From: Cordia subcordata
Lineage: Eukaryota > Streptophyta > Magnoliopsida > Boraginales > Cordiaceae
Assembly: GCA_028554755.1 (NCBI GenBank)
Contig: JAPTOF010000006.1
Location: 10,162,501 to 10,226,500, forward strand
Reading direction: 5' to 3'
Length of the DNA stretch: 64,000 nucleotides
Part shown: piece after piece, positions 47,901 to 58,485 of the stretch
Position numbering within the stretch: position 1 is the stretch's first letter
Layout of the letters: the number at the start of each line of letters is the position of its first letter
Position numbers and translations under genes: made by a program
Notes under the pieces: generated by a model
What the model was told of the DNA's origin: nothing
Database searches by the model: none
The model's input: the letters and a program-made list of their open reading frames with translations, nothing else

Positions 47901-50645
47901 TTGCCACTGCTGCTCAATTAAAGTAGTTAAGCTTCATCTTAACTGATCTACCCATTCCAGTTCAAAAAGCCAGTCATTTGGTGTGACAACCAATCATCAA
48001 TAGCCCTGGCTGTTAATCCTATTCCACATAATAGGACCAAACATGTTGACCTTGATTGCCATTTTGTCACAAAGCAGGTCCTAGCTAATAAACAAATTAG
48101 CTCTGCTGTACATTGTAATCTTTTCACTAAAGCACTTCCCTTTTTTTCCCTTTGGTTAAACCCCGTATCCCACAGGATTGAACCAGGACCTCATTACTAG
48201 GAGAGATGGTCCCAACCGCTTGAGTTATCCCTTAATCCCACCACTTCCCTTTTCACCCTATCAATATCTCACATCCAAGCTTCCGCTAGCCTCCCCCTAG
48301 GCTCAGCTTTAAGGGAGCTTATAAGCAGAAGAAGATAGAAGCTCTGGCCAAATTTGTGATCAAGAGTAATGCGGAATTGCCAACTGTCAACCTCAGGAAA
48401 TGCTTGAAGAGTGTAGCTTAGTCAGTTAGGAGCTAGTTATTAGTTAAAGTTTGTTGTAAACAAGTGAAGTCAATAAGCGTACTATAAATAACTCCTAAAC
48501 ATGTAAATTCATTAACGAGAAACAATATAACAAGAGATATTTTTCTCTCTCCAATTATTCTCTATTACAAATTACCTACTGGATATAACGGTCGAGTGTC
48601 ACACGCGACTATTCGGATTATCAGTACGGTACAAGAAACAGTCCACAGTAATGGAGAACCAAGCATGATTTTTCAACCCTAACCCCTAACCAGAGCAAAT
48701 ATTTCTCCAATCAAGAGGAAAAATTCAAGAGGAACAAGTTTTGACCCACAGCAAAACCAAATATTTTCTTACCTTTTTCCACATTCTATATTGCTAAGAA
48801 TCACTAAGTTTCCATCATTATAACCAATTGGTTAATATATAGAATAGTCCACGACCTTCTATGATGATCTTGAATCTTAAGATTTGTCTATGTGGGACAA
48901 GTATATGTTGTAACACTCCCTTCATGTGTGACCCAAAATAATGCATGCACTACTTTGGACGGCTGAGATGCAGCTTTGGTGGGCTGCTTGTAGGAATGGC
49001 AATAGTAATCCGCTCCACCCCGCTTCGGAGGAGTACCGCAAGAGTTGAGGCGAGGTCACAAAAACCCCGAGTTGGGGGGGAGGGGTGTTCTCTCTTACCC
49101 CGGTATATTTTAATGTATATTTTTTTTTAACTTTTATTATATACCTATATAATTTATGATCTCTTTATAAATAATATACCAACAAAGTTTCTTTTTGTTT
49201 TAATTGTAAAGGATTCTTATACCACCTTAGAAATAGGGTCTCGGATTTATGGCTTCTTATTGTAAATTTAAATTTGAAGTATGGAGTTTGCAATTAATGC
49301 ACTAAGTTTTGGTGCTAAGGTTTAATATAATTTATTTGTATTGGATTTATTTTTGTATTACTAAGTATTAATAGGTAGAGGTTTCACTTGGTACAGGTAA
49401 GGGTACCGACACAGGTGCAGGGATAGTAGCAAGAGTTTACCTTGATACCAGGTGCAGCAACAGACTAGAAGCAAGTGAATTTTTAAATAGGTGCAGAGTA
49501 GGGTCACATATACCTCACCCCCAATCCGCTTCATTACATCCCTAGATGCTTGGAGTAATGGGTCACCACGACCTAAAGTGGATGAACAACTTTGGCAGAT
49601 TGCTTGTAGGGATGGGCCATCACGTCAATGGATGTATACGATAGATAAGCTTGGACAAGTCTTACGTGGATATAGATGCATGAAGGAGTAGAGCAAAAGC
49701 CTAGCTCTAATACCATGTTAAGAATCTATGTAATTCTATGCTTAAAACCAATTGGTTAATAAGCGGAATGGTCCATGACCTTATATGTGGTCTTGAAATA
49801 TAGAGATGAGGTGGTTAACTCTAACATAGTATCAAAGTCTAGGTTATGAGTTCAAAATTCACCGCCACTCATTTAAAAACATTAAAGTTGTCTGCGTACA
49901 ACACTCAAAACAAACCCCTCCTGCACGTAAGAGGACATGTTAATATAATAAATAAATACATAAATATCCTCTCTACAAACTAAAACTTTTAGATGAGGTG
50001 GTAAATTTAACATATATAACGGGTATATATGTCATAACTATATAATTTGTCACTTATTTAGATGATTCAAAATGCTTCAGCTTCACCAATATCATCACAT
50101 CCAATTGAATCTCTAACACATAATTGACAAGACCATGTATTCATACTTCAATGCTGGTAATTGTGTCTATTACAAGTCCTCGACAAATTCTTGTACCACC
50201 TTCCACTAAGTTCATTTAACAAATCCAACTTTACCATGATTGGAGGAGGAAAAACTGCCACTTTTACCATCTACTTCCCATTTCAAAGGAATTTCCAAGT
50301 CTCTCCTCCATCATTCATGTTTGCTTCTCATAAATATACACAAAGAAATACTAGCATAGTTTTGATAAACTTCAGCTAAGAAATATTCACCGGGTACTGG
50401 GCAAATAAGATCTATCCAAGTTCATTGAAAGATAGAATGACAAAGACAAATGTACACATGCAAACAGACAGAAATTACAAAGAGAACTGCTTGAGAAATG
50501 AAAAACCAGTAAACTTAGTCTATACTAAAGCCATCTGCATCCGACATCCCTGATAACTATAGGGAGAGGAGAGATGGAAGGCGGAATGTGCAAGAGAGCA
50601 CTGCATGTGCTTGCAGGGGTCTACAGGGGGTTTCGTGTGTTTGTT

Positions 50646-50682
<37 letters not shown>

Positions 50683-52707
50683 TAGAGAAATATGCTATCA
50701 AGCATGTAGCAGGAGAAGGGAAAAGAATAGAACAGGTATAGAGAAAAGGCAGAACCAGATAATACAAGAGATACACTGTATGTTAATAATCCAAAACCAA
50801 GTCACAATTCACATCTACCAAGAATTATTCCATGAGAATCTCACAGATAATTTAATTTCTCTCCATAAAAAGAATCCCCACCACATTCTGTATAGAGGAT
50901 AAAAACTAGCGAAATTTAAACCTTCACAGCACAAGTAGTAGAAAACATACTTTCTTTAACTCTGCCTTCGGAGGTGGAGGTTCCTGATAAAAGCTTGGCA
51001 TTGGTGTCGCTTTGAATGTCAAGCTTTTCCTTAACATCTTGATCTCAGCTTCCAGTTGTTCCTATTTTAGTAATGAAAAGATATTATTAAAGACATGAAG
51101 AACTTTGCAAATAAAGTTTGTGCAAGCATAAATGACTCTTCATAAAAGATATCACCTTAGTCTTGGCTTGCAAATTACTCTTCTCCAATTCCTTAGCGTG
51201 AATCTTTTCCTCAATTTTTGTGTAGAACTGCACAAAGAAGATAAGAGGAATTCTTTCAACCTGACAAATAATTGTGCAGGAAAAATAAACAAGCGGTACT
51301 GAAGACACCAACAGAAACTTACCTCTCTTCTTTTCTCAGCCCTTTCATCACACTTGAAACTGAAGTTGTAGCTCGGAAGGGTACCCACTTTGCGAGGCTT
51401 CGAGTCTTCAGGAGTAGGACTTCTGTAAATTACTTAAGGGTAGACCAATATGCATTAATATAAAGATACTAATTTCATCACTTGTGTCGGTAAGCTAGAA
51501 CCAGAATTCCAGCAATTGTGATTTCAAAAGAGATAATTATGTAATGCTGATCAGGCAAAGGATACGAGGGAAGCTGTGTATCTCCTTCCAATTTATTTGG
51601 GGGTCCTTTTCTCAGTAACCTTGGTTTTGTCTTCTCCCTGTAGTCATGAAATTACAGTTCACAAACCACTGGGAAAAGAAATTATGATCAATATCAAAAT
51701 AACATAAACAAGAAAAAAACCTAACATTCAATCCAATATCAAATACTTAAAACATGGAAATCCACAAGAAGGCGCCACTGGGCGCCTTCCTACATTCTCT
51801 TGTAGTATAGATATTTTGGACCTTCATGAGTCTAAGTAATAAAATAATTAGTGTAAAACGACATACATAAGGCCATCTGATGGCTTGACACTTGTGGAAG
51901 ATGTTGAACCGTCAGATTGTCCAGATTGCTGGAAACAAGCATCAACAGATTACAACAGTAATCACCAACAGGAGAAATGATAATCAAGAATTGGAACCAA
52001 CTAAACTTAAATATGATAGTAGACCTAAACTAGTCCATGAAAAGTGAAAGTAAAACATAGCACAGCAGAAGTGGCACCCCTCTTACCTCAGCACAATTAC
52101 CATTGTTATGCATAGTGGTGAGCTTTCGCTTGCTGTCAGCAGCCTGCCTCTCATTGAATGATTTACTCTTCAATCTTAGAGGATTTGATTGTCCAGTGGT
52201 GCCATTTGAAAGGGCAGAGGTTGTTACTGCATCTTTTCCCTCTTTACTCTTCTTCGCAACTGCCACTGCAGGCTTCACATTTTTGGGCTTGCCTGAAGCT
52301 TTTTGAAGTTTTGAAGTTTTAGATTCTTCCAATTGTCCGACTCCAAGCTCCTGGAAGTATATTAATTATCTATTTAGGGGGCCCCAACAACCTTGGATTA
52401 AATTAACCGAATAAGAAGAAGATTCACAATCTCCTACCTTGGAAGTGGCGTCAGTGTTGCCTTCTTCTGGAAACGTTGATGCCTCTGTGATCATTTGCAT
52501 ATAAGAATCAACAGTTTCATTGTTGTTCAAGTTTACGGTGCTTTCAAGTTGCACATTCAACTTTTCAATCTCTGAACTGCTAGACGGAACCCCATTAGAT
52601 TGATCCAGAACAACATCAGCCTGAGAAGCAAGAACTTGCTGGCAAACTCCATTTTCACAGGCCACCCCTTTCCCAGAAACAAGCATTGTATTTTCAGCAT
52701 CCATCAT
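44979..52707 (-). CDS. WVD2-like (WDL) protein, TPX2-family microtubule-associated
   Basis: Eight coding exons on the minus strand: 52707-52438, 52350-52087, 51928-51867, 51637-51566, 51422-51323, 51227-51156, 51061-50951 and 45467-44979. All are GT-AG with closing phases; the product is 479 aa. The diagnostic KLEEK-type TPX2 block spans about residues 235-310: [40 protein letters not shown], then [20 protein letters not shown] and KAELKK joined to [17 protein letters not shown]. The N-terminal half is acidic/Ser-rich and the C-terminal exon is basic, Ser/Pro/Gln-rich and less conserved. WDL proteins bind and bundle cortical microtubules and influence anisotropic growth. The last intron (45468-50950) is about 5.5 kb and full of nested mobile elements; the others are short. 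A second in-frame ATG at 52704 is an equally possible start. The family is certain; the member number is not. Confidence 0.93.
46566..46786 (-). mobile_element. Miniature LTR retroelement (TRIM/SMART type), copy C, partial
   Basis: On the minus strand, one repeat lies at about 46566-46633 (with ttagataaggtggtaattct reading outward) and part of another near 46652-46672. A primer-binding-site-like tatgatatcagag (complement of 46774-46786) then precedes the inverted LTR-like arm starting at about 46787. The order is disturbed, so the copy is rearranged or cut by the next element. Confidence 0.5.
46787..48560 (+). mobile_element. Degenerate Ty1/copia retrotransposon with inverted LTR-like flanks
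   Basis: Between about 47020 and 48420 the plus strand shows copia reverse transcriptase and RNase H: QPQGFVDL, SIYGLK, then [17 protein letters not shown] with the YVDD catalytic box (47247-47297), [16 protein letters not shown]-like [26 protein letters not shown] (about 47757-47812), and [21 protein letters not shown] with VLAN. Many stops and frameshifts interrupt it. The flanks at about 46790-46940 and 48420-48560 are similar to each other in inverted orientation, not direct as true LTRs would be. It lies inside the last intron of the WDL gene, opposite to its transcription. Confidence 0.8.
48145..48241 (-). mobile_element. tRNA-derived SINE inserted in the copia relic
   Basis: On the minus strand an A-box-like taactcaagcggttgggac and a B-box-like ctggttcaatcctg are followed by gggtttaaccaaagg and an A run. 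Both sides carry cacttccctttt (48133-48144 and 48242-48253), a perfect 12-bp target-site duplication within the copia RNase H end (...LFTKALPF). Confidence 0.85.
48792..49800 (-). mobile_element. Second miniature LTR element (TRIM family 2), minus strand
   Basis: On the minus strand one LTR spans 48915-48792 (starts tgttacaacatatacttgtc, has cccacatag, ends ttcttagca), preceded by a purine tract (gaaggga). The other LTR ends ttcttaaca at 49716 and is directly followed by a primer-binding site tggtattagagc (complement of 49704-49715). Both LTRs share accaattggtta and tggaccattcc-like phrases. The right LTR is cut near 49800 where another element starts. The internal part has no coding capacity and holds a hAT-like insertion. 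Confidence 0.65.
48990..49543. mobile_element. hAT-like non-autonomous element nested in the TRIM
   Basis: The left end taggaatggcaatagtaatc, then cgctccaccccgc, mirrors the right end (complement of ccaatccgcttcattacatc, then ccta). Flanks gctgcttg (48982-48989) and gatgcttg (49544-49551) form an 8-bp duplication with one mismatch. Confidence 0.65.
49801..50012 (+). mobile_element. Miniature LTR retroelement (TRIM/SMART type), copy D
   Basis: A truncated first repeat ending tctaaca (49826), a primer-binding-site relic tagtatcaaagt (49827-49838), an internal part, a purine tract (gtaagagga), and a clean second repeat at 49938-50012. This 75-bp LTR begins tgttaatataataaataaat and ends ggtggtaaatttaaca, giving TGTTAA...TTAACA ends. 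Confidence 0.75.
50640..50688. repeat. Compound (GT)n(GA)n microsatellite
   Basis: A gtgtgtgtgtgtgtgtgt run passes directly into gagagagagagagagaga in the last WDL intron. Confidence 0.95.
51768..51789. repeat. Perfect 9-bp GC-rich hairpin in a WDL intron
   Basis: gaaggcgcc and ggcgccttc flank the 4-bp loop actg, an unusually GC-rich perfect inverted repeat in otherwise AT-rich intron DNA (intron 51638-51866). Confidence 0.7.
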
Positions 52708-53990
52708 AACTCTGAATATCACAGAATCAATTCCCATTAAAAAAGAAACCACACACCCAAAATATTAGAAAAGAAAAGAAACAATAAAGCCTTTCTTGAA
52801 CACACACAATTAGAATTTCAAGACCCCTATGTGTACTCAAAAGACAGTGCCATTAACAAATAGAAAATCAGAATCTCTGAAGAAAACCCAACCTTCTGCA
52901 AAACCATATTGACAAACATCCCAAAGATCACTTAAGAGCAAAGAAATTTGATTCCAGGGATGATAATGCCAAAAGGAATCGAACTTTAAATACTTAGAAC
53001 CAGAAAACCATTTCGAACAAATAGAACAAAAGGGCAGCCCAATGAACAAGTTTCTACTATGAGTGGGCCACGCAGCGTCGCAGCCAAGTCAGAGGCTGTT
53101 GTATGCAGCCTTGCAGGACTGCTTCCACAACTCGATGAACCCGTGGAGCATAAGACTTTACCGTTGGAGCCAAGCTCCCCATTTCGAGACAAAAAAGAAA
53201 ATAACATACTTCAGCTTACATTTCGAAAAAAAAAAAATGACATGATTTTTCACTCAAACAGACACGCGTAGAGAATTAATTCTGAAGGGCAATTTTTTCA
53301 TCAAAGCAAAGCACTTTTTTGGGGCAGAATCTACAAAAGCATCAAAGAGAAGTAAGAAAAATAGCAGATAATTTACAAACAAAATCACAGACTACAATAA
53401 CACTTACTAACTACCAACTGGATAAAGAAAAACTCAAAAAGAAAAGGCAAATCTAAATGCAACCCCACCAAAAAATAAAAACCAAAAACACTAATTTAGA
53501 TCTTCAAATCCATCCAAAGATCCAATCTTGTTCCATTCCAACAGCCCAAATCACCAACCCTTTTCACTTCACAACAAAAAAAATGCAAAAAAAGGAAAAT
53601 CTTAAAGTAACCACCTTACACATGAACATGTACACATATAAATGCACATTTATACATATAAAACCATAGGAAAATGCATAATGTATATAGAGAAAGTGAT
53701 TCAGAAGGCATTGTGGGTTACCAAAAGAAGCAAAAAAACGAGTGATCAGAAGGCCATTGAGTTGGTTTTGAGGTTTGAAGGATCTGAGAGATTCTAGAGA
53801 GAGAAAGAGTTAGAGAGAGAGGAATGTTGGCAAGAACCCTCGAAGGGTCAGCTATATCTTTGGAATGAGAAGAAGAAAAATCTGAGCTTTTTGTGAAAAC
53901 TAGGTGTGTGAATTTTTGCAGCGTTTTGGGTTGTTTTCCTTTGAAAAAGTTGAAATTAAAATGCAAATGGAAAATGAAATGCCAGCAGTG
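52708..53990 (-). promoter_or_regulatory. Likely WDL 5' UTR, leader intron and promoter
   Basis: On the minus strand 53990-53720 is pyrimidine-rich (complement of agagagaaagagttagagag), the character of a plant leader, and ends at a possible donor ttttg|gtaacc (about 53720). The region 53040-53190 is more GC-rich than its surroundings and could be a leader exon. A tiny upstream frame (ATGGCCTTCTGA, near 53758) is present. These boundaries are inferred from composition only. Confidence 0.35.
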
Positions 53991-54009
53991 CTAACTTAAA
54001 AATAGGCAA

Positions 54010-54335
54010 ATGGTCTTGTGATGTGGGGTGGGCTGGCGACTCAATTACCGGATTTGAATCCTCTCGTAGAGTCGTAGGAACTGTTCTTTTATACTGATAC
54101 GTGAAAAAATTCATAACAGTTCAAAATTGGTTATATCATACAATATTATAAGGGTAAGAAATAGACACAATTCATAATTTAAATTCAAATTTCGTCTCTT
54201 GTTTGAGTGAGTACCCTCAACTTAAATAATACTCAATAGGTTTGCTAGTTGTTAAGTAGGCTGCATTGTTATGTCGATAGTCGAGTTTTACCAACTAGAT
54301 TTTCCTTGTCGCAAAAATAAATAATAATAACAATA
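54010..54335 (+). mobile_element. SINE-like element, second copy of the family seen at 34632-34849
   Basis: A B-box-like ccggatttgaatcctctcg near the 5' side and a 3' part tagtcgagttttaccaacta, then gattttccttgtcgcaaaaa, correspond to tagtcgagcttcgctaggtg ... attagattttcctcctcac of the other copy. The A-rich tail is ataaataataataa. The middle is longer and more AT-rich. Confidence 0.5.
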
Positions 54336-56360
54336 TTATAACTAAAACTTAATAATTATTATAAATGAAATTTAATGATTGCAAATGTTTATATATTATA
54401 ATTTATTTATATTTATAATAGTGTAATATTATGAACGAATTTCTTTTTAAATTGCCATAAAAGGATGTATCGAGAATAATAGAGTGGAAATAAATTATTT
54501 AATTGAATAATTAATCATTATCATTAGAATCACTTTAATATGAGATTTTGGAGCCCAAATATCAAATTTTCAGTAATATATTATTAAACTATTAGTAATC
54601 TAGTGGTGTCTCAACCGATGTAGTTGCTATATTATCAACTTCTAACCTATCTTCAATAAAAGAAAATTAATGTTATGTAAGAGAAATATCAATCGTGAGA
54701 CAATTCTATAATTATAGAAACATTTATGTTCTACACTTTCAAATATATATATATATATATATATAAAAGAAGCAATTTTCTCTTTTTGTCATGATACAAA
54801 CGGTACCGTATTGTTGCAAACCTGATCCATAACGATACCGTTTTGTTTGATCTTGTATAACATCCTTCTGTCACAACACGTTGCAAATTTCCTTTCGTCC
54901 CTCTCTCCCACTCCGCCATCTCCTGCTTTGTCAACTACGTTGCTGGAGATGGCAAAAAGAACCACAGTTTGTTTTTCTTCTCGATATAACACGACATCGT
55001 TTTGTTGAACCAAAGTCGGCTTTTTTTCTTGGAACAATTTAGTTCTTTCTTCTTTTAAGCAACGCTAAAGCAAAAGACAAAGAGCAAAAAAGAAAAACGA
55101 AAATACAAACTCCAATACTCAAACACGCAAACTGCTACAGAGATAAATAGATTTCTATTTATCTGTCTGAAAAACTGAGATGTCGGTGGGTACGTTTATG
55201 TTCTACACTCTCAAATATACATACATACATACATACATGCATACATATATATATATATATATAGTATTTTTGAAATATTAAAGTATGACTTTGTTCTTAT
55301 GACATCACAAAATCGTCACCATTTAAATTCTAATGAAAATGATGGATTTTGTTTCCAGGTCAAATTTTGATAAGAGAGAGAGAGAAATGTAGAAGTGAAA
55401 GATTTTTTGCTATGATAGATACATATGGTACAATACATGATGCAAGTTTGATGAACACTCTCCAAAAAAGCCATAAAATTGGTAATCCAAAAAACACAAA
55501 CAACAAGAAGATGAGAGACAGGCCCACCATTTCAAATTTTGAATGCTTGGAGAAAGAAGCCTTTGATTTGGCTTTCAATGCTTCTAACAAAGCGAATTGT
55601 CAACAAATAATACCACCAAGGCACTAACCATGGTGAAAATACAGCTAGCAAAGGAGAGGAACGACCAAAATTTGCAACAAAAATCATGAGACCACAAGTT
55701 GAGAGGCCAAAATCAAACTGTAGCAACGCCCTAGCGAGAATGCCTACAGATTGGAAACAATAGTTTTTATTTTAGATTTGGTAACAACACGAACCACATG
55801 TTAAATTTAGGACATAAATAAAAACAACAAAACACAGTGGACCGAACAAAAGAAAATGAAAATCAGAAATAAAAGGATGGAAATAGCAGAGAACATAAGA
55901 AAAGAAAGAAAAACATGCCTAGACCACCAACCAGAGGCGGGGGTAGGATGACACGAAGACAGAAAATGAGATAAGGATAAATGAGTCTAGATAATTCTTT
56001 CAGAGAGTGAGAATAATTTTGGAGAGACACTTATTTTGTACAATTAACAATATTATATCCATGTGGTTTTTCACCTAAATGATAATGTTGGTCCAGTTAT
56101 TTTTCCTCTTAATCATAAATGGCACTTTGAAAAGACCACTAGTTTTTCTTCTCTTCGTACATGGAAAAATCACCAACGAGTGAGTGAAAGTTGATAATTT
56201 TCATAGTTTACATAGATTTCAAAATTACCTTAGCCTTCTTAGACAAACGTTAGCTTTGTTTATCACTTATTATCGTTACAAATGGTGATATACATTTATT
56301 TAGATAGTAGGGACCATGTATCATGGTATCTTATAAGATGTTCTTTCATTAAACATTGTG
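54336..56360. other. Intergenic DNA with microsatellites
   Basis: No gene recognised. The phrase tttatgttctacactttcaa (54724) recurs as tttatgttctacactctcaa (55197), each followed by a TA/CATA microsatellite (54745-54765 and 55208-55262). The open frames at 54789-55037 and 55349-55627 show no family features. Confidence 0.4.
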
Positions 56361-56369
56361 CTTCTCTTG

Positions 56370-56735
56370 TGTGTGAACAGTACACACTACTGTTCAGGCA
56401 CTATTGTTCACATACAATATATATTTGTTCACTATTCCATAACTATTTATTCATTGATTATTTGTTCACTATTCTACAACTATTTGTTGACTGATTATTT
56501 GTTCACTACTCCACATCTATTTGTTCACTACCTTATAACTTTTGTTCACTGATTATTTGGTCATTACCCTGTAACTATTTGTTCACTGACTTTCATATAT
56601 TTGTTCAACACTCTCTTACACACATAGACATACACAAATACATCAAATATTTGTTCATTATCCCACAACTATTTGTTCACTAAATTTCATATATACATTA
56701 AATATTTTATCATTACCTACAACTATTTGTTGACC
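56370..56735. repeat. Degenerate minisatellite built on 'actatttgttcact'
   Basis: The core actatttgttcact (variants ttgttcactattc, tgattatttgttcac, acaactatttgttgac) recurs at least twelve times at spacings of about 20-25 bp. This explains the repetitive open frames across 56282-56552, which are not genes. Confidence 0.8.
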
Positions 56736-57097
56736 CATATGTATGCATACTTGAAGGTGAAGGTGGGCTTTAATGGCGAATTGATTTTGGAGTGTCAAAA
56801 CACCGCGTGGGAGGTACAGTTAGAATTGTGACGAGGAAAGGAAGAGATTGATAATTACAGCGTGACGAGATGATGCCTGAATCTTCGCCAGCATGAGGAA
56901 GAAGATGACGGGCTTTAATGGTATATCGATACCGAGGAGGTTGTCTTGGACATAATACATATCGTTACGATTAGCGAACAAAGGTGAACTTTATGGTGGT
57001 ATTTATCCTGCATGAGAAGACCAGTGGTGTCACTGGTTAAGCAAAGAAGAGAAAGGTGACGAGCAAGAAGAACAAAGAGAGAGAAATGAGAGGAGGG

Positions 57098-57098
57098 G

Positions 57099-57126
<28 letters not shown>
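57098..57126. repeat. GA microsatellite
   Basis: A run of ag/ga dinucleotides of about 28 bp. Confidence 0.9.
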
Positions 57127-57130
<4 letters not shown>

Positions 57131-57299
57131 CGTTTCTACTGAGCATTTTTTTAAAGGTGAAGGAGCATGATATTTAATGAATGAACACCTTACGAGGGAC
57201 CATTGTATTATTTGCGTTAGATAGTATACTATTTGTTATTTGTTAAAGTATCCAAAACATCAGGTTAATCACAAAAAAAAAAGCATCTAATGTTGCATT

Positions 57300-57580
57300 T
57301 TTTTTAAATTAGTCTCAATTATTTTAACATATTTACATTAATTCATAATATTTGATAAATATAGCCAAATTAATCAAAATTATTTCAAAACATTCATATT
57401 AATCCTCAATATTTTATAAAAATAACCAAATTAATTTTTATTATTTAACTCATCTTATGGAACATTGAGGACTTACTGATTTTTTGAAATATTAAGGATT
57501 CATTTGACAATTTCTATTAAATATTGAGAATTATTTTGAATGTTTAAAAACAAATGGGACTAATTTGAAAAGAAAGTGTC
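57300..57580. mobile_element. Foldback element with sub-repeats of about 40 bp, copy 1
   Basis: The left half carries repeated units of the type ...tcaattattttaacatattt... / ...cctcaatattttataaaaat.... The right half carries the complements (ttgaaatattaaggattcat, aaatattgagaattattttg), so the halves can pair. Confidence 0.55.
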
Positions 57581-57824
57581 AACTTTGAAAACCTATAACA
57601 CAATTTATCCAAAGGGGCATTTGGTTCACATAAATGTAATTCTTAAGATTTTTTTTGAAATTCTTTTGTATGCTAAAAATATTTATGGGAAAGTTAAGGA
57701 TAATTCTTAGAATATTTACTTATTATGCTTGGATTAAACTTAGCATTGCTAGGAATCTTGAGCCATTTTCTAACAAAGTCCCTAATTTAAAATGGATAAA
57801 GTTATTAACTTTTTGTGTAATATG

Positions 57825-58015
57825 TGTTCTGTGTGTTATAATGTGTGTGTACAATACATGTAATATGTGTATATAGTGTGTGTAATGTATGTGTGACATG
57901 TGTAGTATGTCATACGTGTGGAGCACGTGTAATGCGCGTGAGCAGTATGTGTTTGTGTCTAATGTACGTGTCCAATGTATGTAATATATATGTGTAACAT
58001 GTATAATAAGCATTG
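57825..58015. repeat. Cryptic TG-rich simple repeat
   Basis: Interspersed tgtgt, gtaatgtgtg, gtaatatgtg and tacgtgt phrases over about 190 bp. It accounts for the open frames on both strands here. Confidence 0.75.
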
Positions 58016-58079
58016 TATAATGTACGCAACAAATATTACCTCTAGTTAGTTATATAGATGAACCCAATTGTTGTTACAC

Positions 58080-58485
58080 CTTTTTAAATTGGTCTCTATT
58101 ATTTTAAAATAATCAAATTAGTGCTCAATATTTGCCAAAAATATTTAAATTAGTCTTTAATATATCAAAAATATAGTTAAATAATGTTGTTTAGAAATAT
58201 CAATATTAGTCCTCAATATTACACAAAATAGTCAAATTAATCCATGTGTTTAAGAAAATATTTATATTAGTTCTCAATGTTTTACAAACTTGTTCAAATT
58301 AAGTTTGTGAAACATTGAAAACTAATATGTATATTTTTTCAAATAATAGAAACTAATATGGCTATTATCATGAAATATAAAAAACTAATATGGCCATTTC
58401 TAAACAATAGAGACTAATTTGATTATAATTTTAAAATATTGAAGATTACTTTAAATGTTTTAGAACAATAGTTCTAGTGAAACTG
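58080..58485. mobile_element. Foldback element with sub-repeats of about 40 bp, copy 2
   Basis: Left: attggtctctattattttaa, gtgctcaatatttgccaaaa, gtcctcaatattacacaaaa. Right, reversed: acaatagagactaatttgat, gaaacattgaaaactaatat. Same building units as the copy at 57300-57580. Confidence 0.6.

Noticed and set aside
47020..48420. Functional reverse transcriptase gene
   Set aside because: The copia frame is broken by several stops and shifts and by a SINE insertion.
56282..56552. Two overlapping frames with Tyr/Leu/Phe repeats
   Set aside because: Produced by the minisatellite, open in more than one frame.
56370..56735. Possible CRISPR-like array because of regularly spaced repeats
   Set aside because: Repeats are degenerate and spacers are also repeats; the window is plant nuclear DNA.
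57655..58013. Open frames on both strands with Cys/Val or His/Thr repeats
   Set aside because: Both are translations of the TG-rich simple repeat.
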